A stretch of 64,000 nt of DNA from Draconibacterium orientale. Its GTDB lineage: Bacteria; Bacteroidota; Bacteroidia; Bacteroidales; Prolixibacteraceae. The stretch is from the NCBI RefSeq assembly GCF_000626635.1, contig NZ_CP007451.1, positions 2,666,001 to 2,730,000 of the forward strand, given 5' to 3'. The position numbers were made by a program, and so were the translations under genes. Positions 17,083 to 26,775 of this stretch are shown here, piece after piece. The number at the start of each line of letters is the position of its first letter. The stretch's first letter is position 1. Under the pieces are notes generated by a model that worked only from the letters and a program-made list of their open reading frames with translations, did not search any database and had not been told where the DNA came from.

Positions 17083-18615
17083 TTAGTCAATTCCTTCTTC
17101 CAAATGTGGTAATTCAGCAACCTGATCGGCCGGAAATGGCAAATAGGCTTTGTCCATTGTAAATGTTCGGCCTCCATACGAAAGGGCGCTTGTGTTTTCG
17201 GTACGTACCATGTCGTAAAAACGTGTTCCCCATTCCATCGCCAGTTCGGCAAATTTCTCGTCCAGTACATCTTGGGTTGTAACCCCCGATAAGTTGGTTA
17301 ATCCGGCACGGGCACGAACCATGTTCACGGCATCGTCGGCACTCATTGAAATATTACTTGATGCTCCACGTGTAAGCGCTTCTGCATAGGTAAGGAGCAT
17401 TTCGGAGTAACGGATAACAATAAAGTTCTTGTTACTTCCGTATGATGTTCTCCCGGGAATCAACTCAGTAGAAGGTTGACTGTGTTTGCCACTCACAAAA
17501 TTCAAACGTGCGTTATTGTTAAAAATGTCGCCTTCGCGGTTGGTGTTATCAATCCACTCGGGTAGTTCACCGTAATCGTTTTGCAACTCGGTAATTCCAT
17601 CGGGAGTGAAAATAACACTGGTTTCCAGTCGTTCCACTTCGCCTCTGTCGAGCATAAATTCAATGTATTTCAATGTAGGCTCATAGAATCCCCAACCGGC
17701 ACCGGCGCCTGTTACAACGGGTGTCCATCCGCCAATTCCAAATGGTGCCCACAAGAAATTGGAATTATCGCCTTCTCCCTGGTAAAAATCAGAATATTGG
17801 AATTCCATAATGTTTTCATCATTCAGTTTACCTGCCTTTTTAAACAGGTGGTAAAAGTCGTCGGATAATCTAAACTCTCCCGAATTAATAATTTGCGAAG
17901 TTGCATTTACCACTCCCTGGTAATCTTCCATTTCCTGGTAAGCCAATGCCTGAATTGCGTAAGCTGTGTAAGTAGTCATTCCTCCAGGAATATCAGAACG
18001 TTTGTTTGGATGCATATCAGGAAGGTTTGGAATTGCATCGGTCATTTCGTCAACAATATATTGCATTACCTGAGCTTTATTGCTCACTGGTGTATTCTGA
18101 ATATTGTCAAGTTCGTCGATAACAATACAACCACCAAAAGTACGGGCAATGTTCAGGTAAAGGTAACCACGCATAACACGGCATTCGGCAATGTACTGAT
18201 CGGCCATTGCATCGTTACCTGATGCTTCGCGGTACTTATTAATTTCTTCGATAGCCGTAAAAACATTCACGATATCGTTGTAGTGCAGCTGCCATACTGA
18301 GTTTGGATTCCAGTGGCTGGCCTGGTACATATAATTATCCTGTTCCTGCATAGGAACCTGGTCGCCTGCAGCATTTACATCATCGCCACGAATTCCCAGC
18401 GTTAACGGCTCTTCCCACGAGCGTGTGTATAATCCCTGATAGGCTCCCATTAACGGTAATACCATATTTTCGCTAATGGTATAATCCACGTCGCTGGTAA
18501 ACGATTCGTTCTCAAAAGGTTGGTCGAGTTTGTCGGTACATCCGATTACTGACACCAATAGCAGCCCGACTAACATTACGGGTGCAAAATATTTTATTAA
18601 AAGTTTCTTCTTCAT
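17083..18615 (-). CDS. SusD/RagB-family nutrient-binding outer-membrane lipoprotein
   Basis: The 510-residue lipoprotein (LLVSVIGC, Cys26) forms the lid of the SusC channel. SusD landmarks include the N-terminal TPR region (VFTAIEEINKYREASG, AECRVMRGYLYLNIARTFGGCIVID), NTPVSNKAQVMQYIVDEMTDAIPNLP and the C-terminal FIVIRYSEMLLTYAEAL..VNMVRARAGL..VLDEKFAELAMEWGTRFYDMVRT..FPADQV. The start is the ATG at 18615, 12 bp after the susC stop, which indicates translation from the same operon mRNA. Confidence 0.95.
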   Translation of the reverse strand: MKKKLLIKYFAPVMLVGLLLVSVIGCTDKLDQPFENESFTSDVDYTISENMVLPLMGAYQGLYTRSWEEPLTLGIRGDDVNAAGDQVPMQEQDNYMYQASHWNPNSVWQLHYNDIVNVFTAIEEINKYREASGNDAMADQYIAECRVMRGYLYLNIARTFGGCIVIDELDNIQNTPVSNKAQVMQYIVDEMTDAIPNLPDMHPNKRSDIPGGMTTYTAYAIQALAYQEMEDYQGVVNATSQIINSGEFRLSDDFYHLFKKAGKLNDENIMEFQYSDFYQGEGDNSNFLWAPFGIGGWTPVVTGAGAGWGFYEPTLKYIEFMLDRGEVERLETSVIFTPDGITELQNDYGELPEWIDNTNREGDIFNNNARLNFVSGKHSQPSTELIPGRTSYGSNKNFIVIRYSEMLLTYAEALTRGASSNISMSADDAVNMVRARAGLTNLSGVTTQDVLDEKFAELAMEWGTRFYDMVRTENTSALSYGGRTFTMDKAYLPFPADQVAELPHLEEGID

Positions 18616-18627
18616 GTTTTAAAGTGT

Positions 18628-21600
18628 TTAGAATTTTAGATTTACCCCAATTGTGTAAACGGCCGGTACCGGATAAAACTGTCGGTCGATACCGTTGTTA
18701 ACTTCCGGATTAAATCCGTTGTACTTAAATACTGTAAGCGGCTTTTCTGCAGTTACAAATACTCTGGCATCGGGCATTCCCGCGCCAAACAGCTTTTCGC
18801 CATCAATGTTGTAGGCCAGCTGAATGTTCTGGATGCGGAAGAAGTTTCCGTCTTCAACCAGGTAATCGCTAAAGTTCTGGTTCCATCCGCGGCGAAGTGC
18901 CGAAGCCGATGGATATTTATTTGAGGTGCCTTCGCCGGTCCATAATCCCTTGGCCAAATCGGCGTCGATGTTGGTATCGTTTGTCCAGATGATCTCACCA
19001 CGTTTGCGGTTAAGGATTTTATTACCTGTTTGGCCCATAATGTTCATCGAGAATTCGAAGTCTTTATAGTTCAGACCGATAAACCCACCGTATGTAAATG
19101 TTGGAATGTATGAACCCAGGAATACTTTGTCGTCGTCGTTGATCACATCGTCGTTGTTCTGATCCACATATCTGAAATCGCCCGGAACCAAAGAATTGTC
19201 AACGGCTACCGGATCAGCGCTGATTTCAGCTTCGTTTTGGTAAATGCCTGCCACTTCGTAACCATAAAACGAAAGCAGTGGTTCACCAATCTGTGAACGT
19301 TGTCTGAACTCGGCCGAACCGCCGTTAATGTAGGTTTGTCCGTAAAGGTCGCGCACTTCGTTTTTAAGTGTTGAAATGTTCACGCCAAGGTTGTAGCTAA
19401 AATCTCTGTTAATTTCGTTTCGCCAGCCTACTGCAAGTTCCAATCCCGAGTTACGGATAGTACCAACGTTACGCAAAACACTTCCCGATTGCAATTTCAA
19501 ACTTACCGGGATAGCCGCATCTTCCGTGTCGCGGATAAAGTAGTCGGCATCAATGGTTAAACGATTACCAAGCAATTCGGCGTTCAAACAACATTGGTCC
19601 CGGTTACGGTTTCCCAACCCAAATAACCAAATGTGCTTGTTGTGGTTGTTCCGTCAACCTGCATATCGTCGATAGCCAAATAAACCGGATTGGTAGTATT
19701 TGCTCCATCCTGGCGGGCAATTTTATCGTTACCCAGTTTTCCCCAGCCACCTCTCAGTTTCAGGTAGCCGAGAAAACCAACATTTTCCATAAAGCTCTCT
19801 TCGGTAACTACCCATCCTAAACCAAAGGCAGGGAAAGTACCCCATTTCTCCTGGTACTTCTGTGTTCCTTCCTGGCGAATGGTGAAATAAGCAATGTATT
19901 TATTATTGTAGTTGTACGATACTCGTCCGAAATAAGAGATGCCGTATAAACGCTCGCCATCGTCATAAACTTGTTTTGACGACTCGGACTGCGACTGGTC
20001 AATGTACCATCCATTTTCATTCAATGGAATATCTTCAGCATTTCCACGCAGGTAATCATACCATTCGTCCCGGTATGACATACCGGCCATTGCGGTGATG
20101 TTATGGTCGCCAAAACTGTCGGTGTATGTTAATGTGTTATCAAAGAAATGGTTTACATCAGTTGTCCTAATTGATTCAATTGAGGACAAGGTACGTTTTG
20201 TTGAATTGGTAATGTAATACGGTATTCCAACACTACGCTCTTTCAAAAACATCATTGAAGAATTGTAGGTACTCTTAAACTTTAGCAGGTTTGGAAGTAA
20301 GTCAGCCTCGGCATAAACGCCGGCCAGTACTTTCCGAATATTTTGTCGTTTTTCATTGTAAGCGAGACTTAAAAACGGGTTTTGCGAACCGCGGTAATCT
20401 AATAATTGTGCACTCGAATAATTACTTGGGTAATCAATTCCTTGTGCTACCAAATCGTCGTAATTTTGTTGGTCGAAAACCGGAAGGATTGGAACAGCAT
20501 GATAAGCACTAAACCAGGCTGCATCGTCAGCAATATCGCGGGTGCCGTTACTTACATTAAAGTTTACCCCGGTTTTTAACCAGCTGTTTGCCTGGTGATC
20601 GATTGATGCCCGAATATTCATTCTTTTGTATCGATCGTCAGCTTCCAGTAAACCTTCCTGGTCGTAGTAACTCACTCCCATCGAGTATGAAGTTTTATCG
20701 TTACCACCCAAAACCGAAACCGAGTGGTTTTGCTGGCGGGCATGCGATTTCATAATCTCGGCATACCAGTCGGTATTAACGTTGGGTACGTTCGGGTTTA
20801 CGCGGCTGCGGCCGTAGCGCTGCATGGCATTTTCTACAAAGCTAATGTCGGCTGCCGATCCGGTTTGGTAAACGTAATCAACGAATTGTTCGGCGTTGGC
20901 CATTTGCATCACGTTCTGCGGAACCTGGATACCATAGTATCCTTCGTAGGTAATACTGGTTTGTGTGTTTAACGAACCTTTTTTTGTGGTAATAAGTACC
21001 ACGCCGTTTGCTGCCCTAACACCGTAAATCGCCGATGCCGATGCATCTTTCAAAACCGATAAGGTTTCGATATCCGATGGGTTAAGGAAATCGATGTCGT
21101 TGAAATACATTCCGTCAACAACATACAAAGGTGATGAATCACTGCTTCCCGGAAACGATCCGATACCACGAATACGAACTGTTGGTGAACTACCCGGCGA
21201 CCCGGAATTTACAATTTGTACACCGGCAACTTTTCCCTGTAACGACTGCATTGCCTGTCCGGCAGGTGTTTTTACCAGTTCGTCTGCTTTAACTGTGGAA
21301 ATTGAAGAGGTAAGATCGGCCTTTTTCATCGATCCGTAACCAACTACAACCACTTCCTCAAGGCCAACTACATCTTCCTGTAACTGAATGTTGATTGTGC
21401 CTGATTGTTGTGGATTTATTTCCTGAGATAAAAAACCAATGTAACTAAAAACTACAGTGGCTCCCTGTTTTACCGACAATGTATAATTGCCGTCAATGTC
21501 TGTAACAACTCCGTTAGTTGTTCCTTTTTCCAAAACGGATACTCCCGGCAGAGTTATTCCGTCTGCATCAACCACCGAGCCGGAGATAGAAATTCTATCC

Positions 21601-21659
21601 TGCGCAAACAGGGTTGAAATCGAAAAAAGGAGAAATACAATAAAGAATGTTTTTCGCAT
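18628..21659 (-). pseudogene. SusC/RagA-family TonB-dependent receptor, interrupted by a 1-base frameshift
   Basis: Restored, this would be 1010 residues, the normal SusC length. It has a signal peptide (MRKTFFIVFLLFSISTLFAQ), a carboxypeptidase-regulatory-like domain (GSVVDADGITLPGVSVLEKGTTNGVVTDIDGNY in pieces), the EEVVVVGYG TonB-box region and the plug (PLYVVDGMYFNDIDFLNP..LKDASASAIYG). The long barrel ends ..YTIGVNLKF. The first frame stops near 19584 after WETVTGTNVV; the remainder continues from CLNAELLGNRLTIDADYF. Adding one G (GTTGGTTTG instead of GTTGTTTG) gives TNVGLNAELL, the usual SusC text. Uptake by this operon depends on whether the lesion is real. Confidence 0.88.
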
Positions 21660-21687
21660 AACTTCAAAATTTGAATTAGTTTGAGTT

Positions 21688-21719
21688 CAAAGTTACGGCG
21701 ACAGCATGGCGCAAAGCAA
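21688..21719 (-). promoter_or_regulatory. Promoter of the susCD operon
   Basis: On the minus strand TAACTTTG (21695-21688) matches the Bacteroidota -7 consensus TAnnTTTG. A TTG lies 21 bases upstream (21719-21717), with a second TTTG 16 bases upstream. The start codon of susC follows 28 bases later, at 21659. The 300-bp divergent gap is the obvious target for the neighbouring regulator, but I saw no clear palindrome in it. Confidence 0.65.
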
Positions 21720-21966
21720 TCAAATAAATACACTATTGATACTTTGGGGCAAAGTGAATCGCTTTAACAACCTCATTATTACCTCATCCTGTATAATAAA
21801 CAATAATCATAAGTAGTTGTAAAACAGAGTTTAAAATGGTGTTCGGTATATAAAAACTTTTTATTTTTTTATACATTTAATTTTATTTATTTCGCAAAAA
21901 ATGGGGTTTGGAGTAGAAAATGCAGGAACTCGATCCTTTTATTAGCTGTTAAATCAAAAACATTTG

Positions 21967-24801
21967 ATGTTTAGAACCGGAACAAAATCGATGATTGTAA
22001 CCATCTTTTTGGTGGTTTGGGCGATCACTTCTATGGCTTTGGAAGAGGAAACGGGAGTGGTGAAATTTGACCAGACAATCTATAAAGGAGCCCGGCAAAA
22101 CTGGGGCGTTGGTATTGCCGGCGATGGTATGGTTTATTTTGCCAATCACTCGGGGCTTCTTTCGTTCGACGGAACTAACTGGATGATGAACCGGCTGCCC
22201 AACAATACCATTGTGCGCTCGGTAAAAGCTGTTGCCGACTCGGTTGTTTATACCGGTGGTTATATGGAGCTGGGTTTTTGGAAAACGAATCCAACCGGAG
22301 AACTGGTTTACACTTCGCTCAACCCAAAAGCGGAAGAGTTTTTTGAAGAAAATCCCAATCTGGAGTTTTGGAACATTGCTGTTAAAAACGATTATGTCTA
22401 TTTTCAATCGTTTGGCAATATACTCACCTATCATAGCGACAGTATATATTCCTTGCTTCTTGGTGGTGGCATTTCGGTCATGAACCAGGTAAACGATCGG
22501 GTATTGGTGGCGATCAGAGACAATGGAATATGGGAAATTGAAAACGATGAGGTAATTCGAATTATTTTCGACGATGCCCTGATAGGTACAACCGTTAAAT
22601 TTATTATACCCGGAGCTAATGAGACCCTGCTGATTGGTACCGCCGACAGAGGAATTTTTCTTTGGGATGGAATAAAACTAAAGCAATGGAATGATGAATG
22701 GACATCATATTTTATTGAGAACGAATTAAACCGGGCTTGTCGTAACAAAAGCGGACAATATATTATTGGTTCGCTGGTTGACGGAATTGTTGTTTTTGAT
22801 CGGTTTGGGAAACTGATAACAAAAGTAAATTCGAGAAATGGTTTGCCTAACAATACGGTATTGGGCATTGCTACCGATGAACGCGGGAATACCTGGCTGG
22901 CACTTGATATTGGAATTGGTTTTGTAGCCGACAACCCCAACAAAAGTTTTGTGGTTAAAAACTTACCGGGTGCGGGTGCGATTTACTCAACAGCCATTTT
23001 CGAGGATAAACTATACCTCGGTACCAACCAGGGTTTGTTTGAAGCATCGCTTGATTTGGATAACGATGAAATTCAACTTGTTCAGGGCACGCAAGACCAG
23101 ATATGGGATTTGAAAGTAATTGACAATGAACTATTAATTGGTCACAACCAGGGAAGTTTCGCTTTAAAAAAAGGGAAGAAAAGAGTAATCTCGAACGAAG
23201 GCGGAGCTTTCAATTTTGTACAGGATCCGCTTCATCCCGAATTGCTTTTGCAGTCAACTTACAACCGAATTATTGTTTACAATAAAACCAATGAGGGTAT
23301 AGAGTTCCGAAATTATATCGAAGATTTTACGAACCTTATTCGATATATTGAATTTGATCATTTAGGAAATATATGGGCCAGCCACATGCACCGCGGAATT
23401 TTTAAAATTCAGGTGGATGAAGAACGCACAAAAGCGGTGGGAGCACCCGAATATTTTGGAGAAGAGACTTTCGGGAAAGACCACTCCATACATGTATTTA
23501 AAATTGAAAAGCGCATTGTATTTACTACCGGCGAAAAGTTATATACCTTCGACGATCTTACCAATTCCATTCTTCCGTACGATACATTAAACGCCAGTTT
23601 GGGAAAGTATGCAGCCGCCAGCCGAATAATAAAAGCGCCCAATAATTATTATTGGTTTATCGAGCCGACATCAATTGGTCTGTTCTCCATTGTACAAACC
23701 GATGTTAAACTGGTTAAAGAGTTTCCAACAACGTTGTTTAACGATCCGTTGTTGGTTGAAGGTTTCGAAAATTTACTTCCGGTAAATCAATACACCAGTA
23801 TTTTGTGCCTGCAAAATGGTTTAGCTTTTCTTGATGCTTCGGTAAGCGACTCTGCCACAAGTACGGTTGGACGGTATGCGCCAGAGGTAAGAAGTATTGA
23901 GCTGCAAAGCAATGGTGGGAGATCGGTATTTTTACCTCTTAACACCAATGACCCCGAAATTAAAAACACGCTGAACAACGTGAAATTCCGCTTTTCTTTT
24001 CCTATGCTCAACGAATTTCCGGTATCATACAAGTATTTTTTGCAGGGCTTACATCAGGACTGGTCGGACAGTGTGACCGAGCCTGAATTTCAGTTTGAAC
24101 GATTGCCACGCGGTGAGTACCAGCTACAGGTAAAAGCAGTTGACATCTGGGGTAACGAAAGCCAGATTTATACTTTCGATTTTAAAATATTGCCACCGCT
24201 GTTGGCTACCAAACTGGCCATATTTCTGTATATGTTTATTTTAATCGGAGCGCTTTTGCTGTTCCGGCGGTGGGGGGTAAAACAAACCCAAAAGAAAGAA
24301 CAACTGCAACACGAAAAACGTGAACAGGAACTTATTCGCCTGCGAAACGATAAACTACGAAGCGAAGTGCGATTTAAAAGTAAAGAACTGGCAAACTCTA
24401 CCATGGCCATTATTCGTAAAAACGAGTTTCTGATCGACCTGAAAAATATTGTACGGAAACAAAAAGAAGAGCTGGGATCGCGTTACCCCGACAAATATTT
24501 TAATTACCTGAACAACAAAATTGATGAGAATATATCGAGCCGCGACGACCGCCAGATTTTTGAAAACAATTTCGAGCGCGCACACGAACAGTTTTTCCAA
24601 AAGATGAAAAACAAATATCCCGACCTTACCTCTAGCGACCTGCAATTGTGTGCGTACCTGCGAATGAATTTATCGTCGAAAGAAATTGCTCCGTTATTGG
24701 GAATCTCCATCCGTGGCGTTGAAAACCACCGTTACAAATTAAGGAAAAAGCTGAACCTCCAGCCCGAGGATTCGCTTACTGATGTTATGCTTTCGGTGTA
24801 A
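21967..24801 (+). CDS. SusR-like membrane-spanning transcriptional regulator (beta-propeller, Y_Y_Y, LuxR-type HTH)
   Basis: The 944-residue protein has a signal anchor and two runs of Reg_prop-type beta-propeller blades (for example GVGIAGDGMVYFANHSGLLSFDG and TVLGIATDERGNTWLAL). A Y_Y_Y domain follows at about 650-740 (YKYFLQGLHQDWSD, LPRGEYQLQVKAVDIWGN) and one transmembrane helix at about 746-766. A cytoplasmic coiled coil leads to an HTH at about 885-930 (LTSSDLQLCAYLRMNLSSKEIAPLLGIS..VENHRYKLRKKL). There is no histidine kinase or receiver, so it is SusR-like rather than a hybrid two-component sensor. It is divergent from the operon and probably activates it on sensing a glycan fragment. 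ATG 21967 is used; ATG 21991 is an alternative. Confidence 0.88.
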   Translation: MFRTGTKSMIVTIFLVVWAITSMALEEETGVVKFDQTIYKGARQNWGVGIAGDGMVYFANHSGLLSFDGTNWMMNRLPNNTIVRSVKAVADSVVYTGGYMELGFWKTNPTGELVYTSLNPKAEEFFEENPNLEFWNIAVKNDYVYFQSFGNILTYHSDSIYSLLLGGGISVMNQVNDRVLVAIRDNGIWEIENDEVIRIIFDDALIGTTVKFIIPGANETLLIGTADRGIFLWDGIKLKQWNDEWTSYFIENELNRACRNKSGQYIIGSLVDGIVVFDRFGKLITKVNSRNGLPNNTVLGIATDERGNTWLALDIGIGFVADNPNKSFVVKNLPGAGAIYSTAIFEDKLYLGTNQGLFEASLDLDNDEIQLVQGTQDQIWDLKVIDNELLIGHNQGSFALKKGKKRVISNEGGAFNFVQDPLHPELLLQSTYNRIIVYNKTNEGIEFRNYIEDFTNLIRYIEFDHLGNIWASHMHRGIFKIQVDEERTKAVGAPEYFGEETFGKDHSIHVFKIEKRIVFTTGEKLYTFDDLTNSILPYDTLNASLGKYAAASRIIKAPNNYYWFIEPTSIGLFSIVQTDVKLVKEFPTTLFNDPLLVEGFENLLPVNQYTSILCLQNGLAFLDASVSDSATSTVGRYAPEVRSIELQSNGGRSVFLPLNTNDPEIKNTLNNVKFRFSFPMLNEFPVSYKYFLQGLHQDWSDSVTEPEFQFERLPRGEYQLQVKAVDIWGNESQIYTFDFKILPPLLATKLAIFLYMFILIGALLLFRRWGVKQTQKKEQLQHEKREQELIRLRNDKLRSEVRFKSKELANSTMAIIRKNEFLIDLKNIVRKQKEELGSRYPDKYFNYLNNKIDENISSRDDRQIFENNFERAHEQFFQKMKNKYPDLTSSDLQLCAYLRMNLSSKEIAPLLGISIRGVENHRYKLRKKLNLQPEDSLTDVMLSV

Positions 24802-24814
24802 CATTTGCATAAAA

Positions 24815-24844
24815 AAAGGAGCAATCCTTTCGAACTGCTCCTTT
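24815..24844. terminator. Bidirectional terminator between regulator gene and tRNA-Ala
   Basis: AAAGGAGCA (24815-24823) pairs perfectly with TGCTCCTTT (24836-24844), with an A run before it. It can end the regulator transcript (stop 24801) and, on the other strand, the tRNA transcript, whose 3' end is at 24848. Confidence 0.8.
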
Positions 24845-24845
24845 A

Positions 24846-24905
<60 letters not shown>

Positions 24906-24921
<16 letters not shown>

Positions 24922-25078
24922 AAAATATTTTTGAACTTTTTATCTTCGCAGATAAGTCTTTTAAGTTCTAGCCAATCCCGAAAAACTTAAATCTTTGATT
25001 TTTTAGTTTTTCGAGGATCCTCGGGTTTTATGAAAATTATAATTTTCTAAAACTCGGGACTGAGCTAATCCCCCAAAA
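24906..25078 (-). repeat. 20-bp direct repeat of the tRNA-Ala 5' end flanking a 133-bp hairpin-rich insert
   Basis: The first 16 bases of the tRNA plus four flanking T (24906-24925, read on the minus strand) recur perfectly at 25059-25078. Between them lies a 133-bp insert with two hairpins: an A/T palindrome of 16 bases flanked by CTCGGG-type arms (about 25018-25057), and CGAAAAACT/AGTTTTTCG (about 24980-25015). A third, degenerate tRNA-like fragment (TTGGCTAGAA, minus strand) sits near 24970. The canonical promoter lies beyond the outer copy, so the insert separates promoter from tRNA. Confidence 0.85.
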
Positions 25079-25086
25079 CGTGGCTG

Positions 25087-25118
25087 CAAATATAAAAATA
25101 TTTTTTAGAAACAATCAA
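25087..25118 (-). promoter_or_regulatory. Promoter of the tRNA-Ala transcription unit
   Basis: On the minus strand TATATTTG (25094-25087) is a perfect TAnnTTTG box. TTG triplets lie 17 and 21 bases upstream (25114-25112 and 25118-25116). Transcription would start just before the outer tRNA 5' fragment at 25078 and run about 155 bases before reaching the intact tRNA. Confidence 0.6.
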
Positions 25119-25218
25119 ATATTTTTTTGGTAAAGTTTTTGCTATTATTAATGTAACTGCAGAAAACAAGAAGCCGGCGTTCTTTGATTTATTAAACAAT
25201 CCAATAAAATTTAAACCC

Positions 25219-25905
25219 ATGAAATCTAAAAAAACAAAGAAAGCTGATCTTGAAAGTAAAAAAACTACCTTGTTCCTGATTGGTTTGGTAGTAGCGCTTG
25301 GTTTTATATTGTTTGCATTCGAGTGGAAACAACCCGCACGAAAAGCACTGATTGTTCAGGGAAGTCGGGATTATATGCCTCCCGAATACCTGGTTATTCC
25401 AAGTACGCCACCTGAAAAAAATGAGCCCGAAAAACCAATCATCAAAGTACCTGTTTTTAAAGTTATTGATGATGGTGAAAAGCCAGTTGATGAATTAATA
25501 TGGGAAGGAGAAGAACCGGAAGAACCTGTAGTTATTGATTTGGGAGAAATAATGGATTACGGCAAAGATGAGGGCGAGGAGGAGTTGAGTGCAATTTTAG
25601 ACTTTGCGGAAACGATGCCCGAATTTCCGGGAGGACAGGCTGCTTTGTTAAGCTTTTTATCGAAAAACGTTAAGTACCCGTTAATTGCGCAGGAAAATGG
25701 AATTAAAGGCAAGGTATTTGTAGCCTTTGTAGTTGATGAAAATGGGGACATTTATGACGTTACTCTGGCTCGGGGAGTCGATGCATCGCTTGACCGCGAA
25801 GCACTTCGCGTAGTGAAATCGATGCCACAGTGGAAGCCCGGGAAACAGGGCAACAAGGCAGTGAAAGTGCGCTATACTGTACCCATTAATTTTATATTGC
25901 AATAG
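25219..25905 (+). CDS. Energy transducer TonB-family protein (paralogue 1)
   Basis: The 228-residue protein has a short basic N-terminus (KKTKKADLESKK), one membrane anchor at about 17-37 and an acidic/proline periplasmic linker. A C-terminal TonB domain follows (FPGGQAALLSFLSKNVKYPLIAQENGIKGKVFVAFVVDENGDI..ALRVVKSMPQWKPGKQGNKAVKVRYTVPINF). TonB couples the proton-motive force to outer-membrane receptors such as SusC. The linker lacks the usual long Pro run. No exbB/exbD is nearby. It is followed 109 bp later by a close paralogue, so a tandem duplication is likely. Confidence 0.9.
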   Translation: MKSKKTKKADLESKKTTLFLIGLVVALGFILFAFEWKQPARKALIVQGSRDYMPPEYLVIPSTPPEKNEPEKPIIKVPVFKVIDDGEKPVDELIWEGEEPEEPVVIDLGEIMDYGKDEGEEELSAILDFAETMPEFPGGQAALLSFLSKNVKYPLIAQENGIKGKVFVAFVVDENGDIYDVTLARGVDASLDREALRVVKSMPQWKPGKQGNKAVKVRYTVPINFILQ

Positions 25906-25931
25906 AAAATTGAAATGAAATTAAAATTCAC

Positions 25932-25960
25932 TTGCATGTGAAGATTATTTTTTATCTTTA
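25932..25960 (+). promoter_or_regulatory. Promoter for the second TonB gene
   Basis: TTG (25932-25934), 18 bases, then TATCTTTA (25953-25960), one base off TAnnTTTG. The start codon is at 26015. This implies that the second paralogue has its own transcription start. Confidence 0.55.
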
Positions 25961-26014
25961 AGCCCCGATTTTGAAGGGCAAAAAAATCAAATAAAACAAA
26001 TAAAATAATTAAGT

Positions 26015-26704
26015 ATGGAACTTAAAAAAACACCAAAAGCTGATCTGGAAGCCAAAAAAAATATGTTTTGGCTGATTGGATTAGTTGTCGCGTTGGGGCT
26101 TTCGCTGCTGGCTTTTGAGTGGACTACGAAACCATCAAAAGCTGCTGACCTTGGTCAGATCCAAACCGCGGAAGTTGAAGAAGAGATTATCCCTATTACT
26201 CGTGAGCAAGAGGTTAAACCACCTCCACCACCTCCACCACCAAAAGTTATCGAGGTGTTGAACATTGTTGACGATGATGTAGAGATTGAAGACGAGCTGG
26301 AAATTGAAGATACAGAAGCCGACGAAGAAACTGTAATCGACGTTGCTCCTGTTATCGAAACAGTTGAGGAAGAAGAAGAGGAAGAAGCTCAGGTATTCTT
26401 TATTGTAGAAGATATGCCGGAATTCCCGGGTGGAGACCTTGCATTGCGTAAATATATTGCCAATGCTATCAAGTATCCTGTAATTGCACAGGAAAACGGT
26501 ATTCAAGGTAAAGTATATGTAACTTTCGTAGTAAGTAAAACAGGAAAAGTTACCGATGCTAAAATCGCAAGGGGAGTTGACCCTTCGTTGGATAAAGAAG
26601 CCCTTCGTGTGGTAAATGCGCTTCCTGCATGGAAGCCAGGTAAACAGCGAGGAAAACCGGTTAACGTATCGTACACGGTACCAATTAACTTCGTGTTGCA
26701 GTAA
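26015..26704 (+). CDS. Energy transducer TonB-family protein (paralogue 2)
   Basis: The 229-residue paralogue of the preceding gene has anchor residues about 17-37 (MFWLIGLVVALGLSLLAFEW). The linker carries a classical KPPPPPPPPK run and a very acidic stretch (about 80-125). The TonB C-terminal domain (FPGGDLALRKYIANAIKYPVIAQENGIQGKVYVTFVV..ALRVVNALPAWKPGKQRGKPVNVSYTVPINF) is close to that of paralogue 1. The linker differences suggest different reach or partner choice. A strong terminator follows at 26728. Confidence 0.92.
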   Translation: MELKKTPKADLEAKKNMFWLIGLVVALGLSLLAFEWTTKPSKAADLGQIQTAEVEEEIIPITREQEVKPPPPPPPPKVIEVLNIVDDDVEIEDELEIEDTEADEETVIDVAPVIETVEEEEEEEAQVFFIVEDMPEFPGGDLALRKYIANAIKYPVIAQENGIQGKVYVTFVVSKTGKVTDAKIARGVDPSLDKEALRVVNALPAWKPGKQRGKPVNVSYTVPINFVLQ

Positions 26705-26726
26705 CAAATAAAAAACAATATTTTTG
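26696..26726 (+). promoter_or_regulatory. Candidate promoter for hflX
   Basis: TTG (26696-26698), 20 bases, TATTTTTG (26719-26726), a full TAnnTTTG match. The expected start (about 26733) falls inside the left arm of the tonB terminator, so hflX transcripts beginning there could not form that hairpin completely. Confidence 0.5.
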
Positions 26727-26727
26727 C

Positions 26728-26761
26728 ACTCCTGTTTCGTTAGAAGCAGGAGTTTTTTTTT
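26728..26761 (+). terminator. Rho-independent terminator after the TonB genes
   Basis: ACTCCTG (26728-26734) pairs with CAGGAGT (26747-26753) and runs into an uninterrupted T tract of about nine bases. It lies 24 bp after the stop of the second TonB gene. Confidence 0.9.
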
Positions 26762-26775
26762 GAAAAAAATAAAGT

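Noticed and set aside
22431-22943. 170-codon minus-strand open frame
   Set aside because: It is antisense to the beta-propeller of the SusR-like regulator and has no domain.
21964-24801. Hybrid two-component system (histidine kinase plus receiver) reading of the regulator
   Set aside because: No kinase H-box, ATPase or receiver Asp is present between the membrane helix and the HTH; the SusR-like architecture fits.
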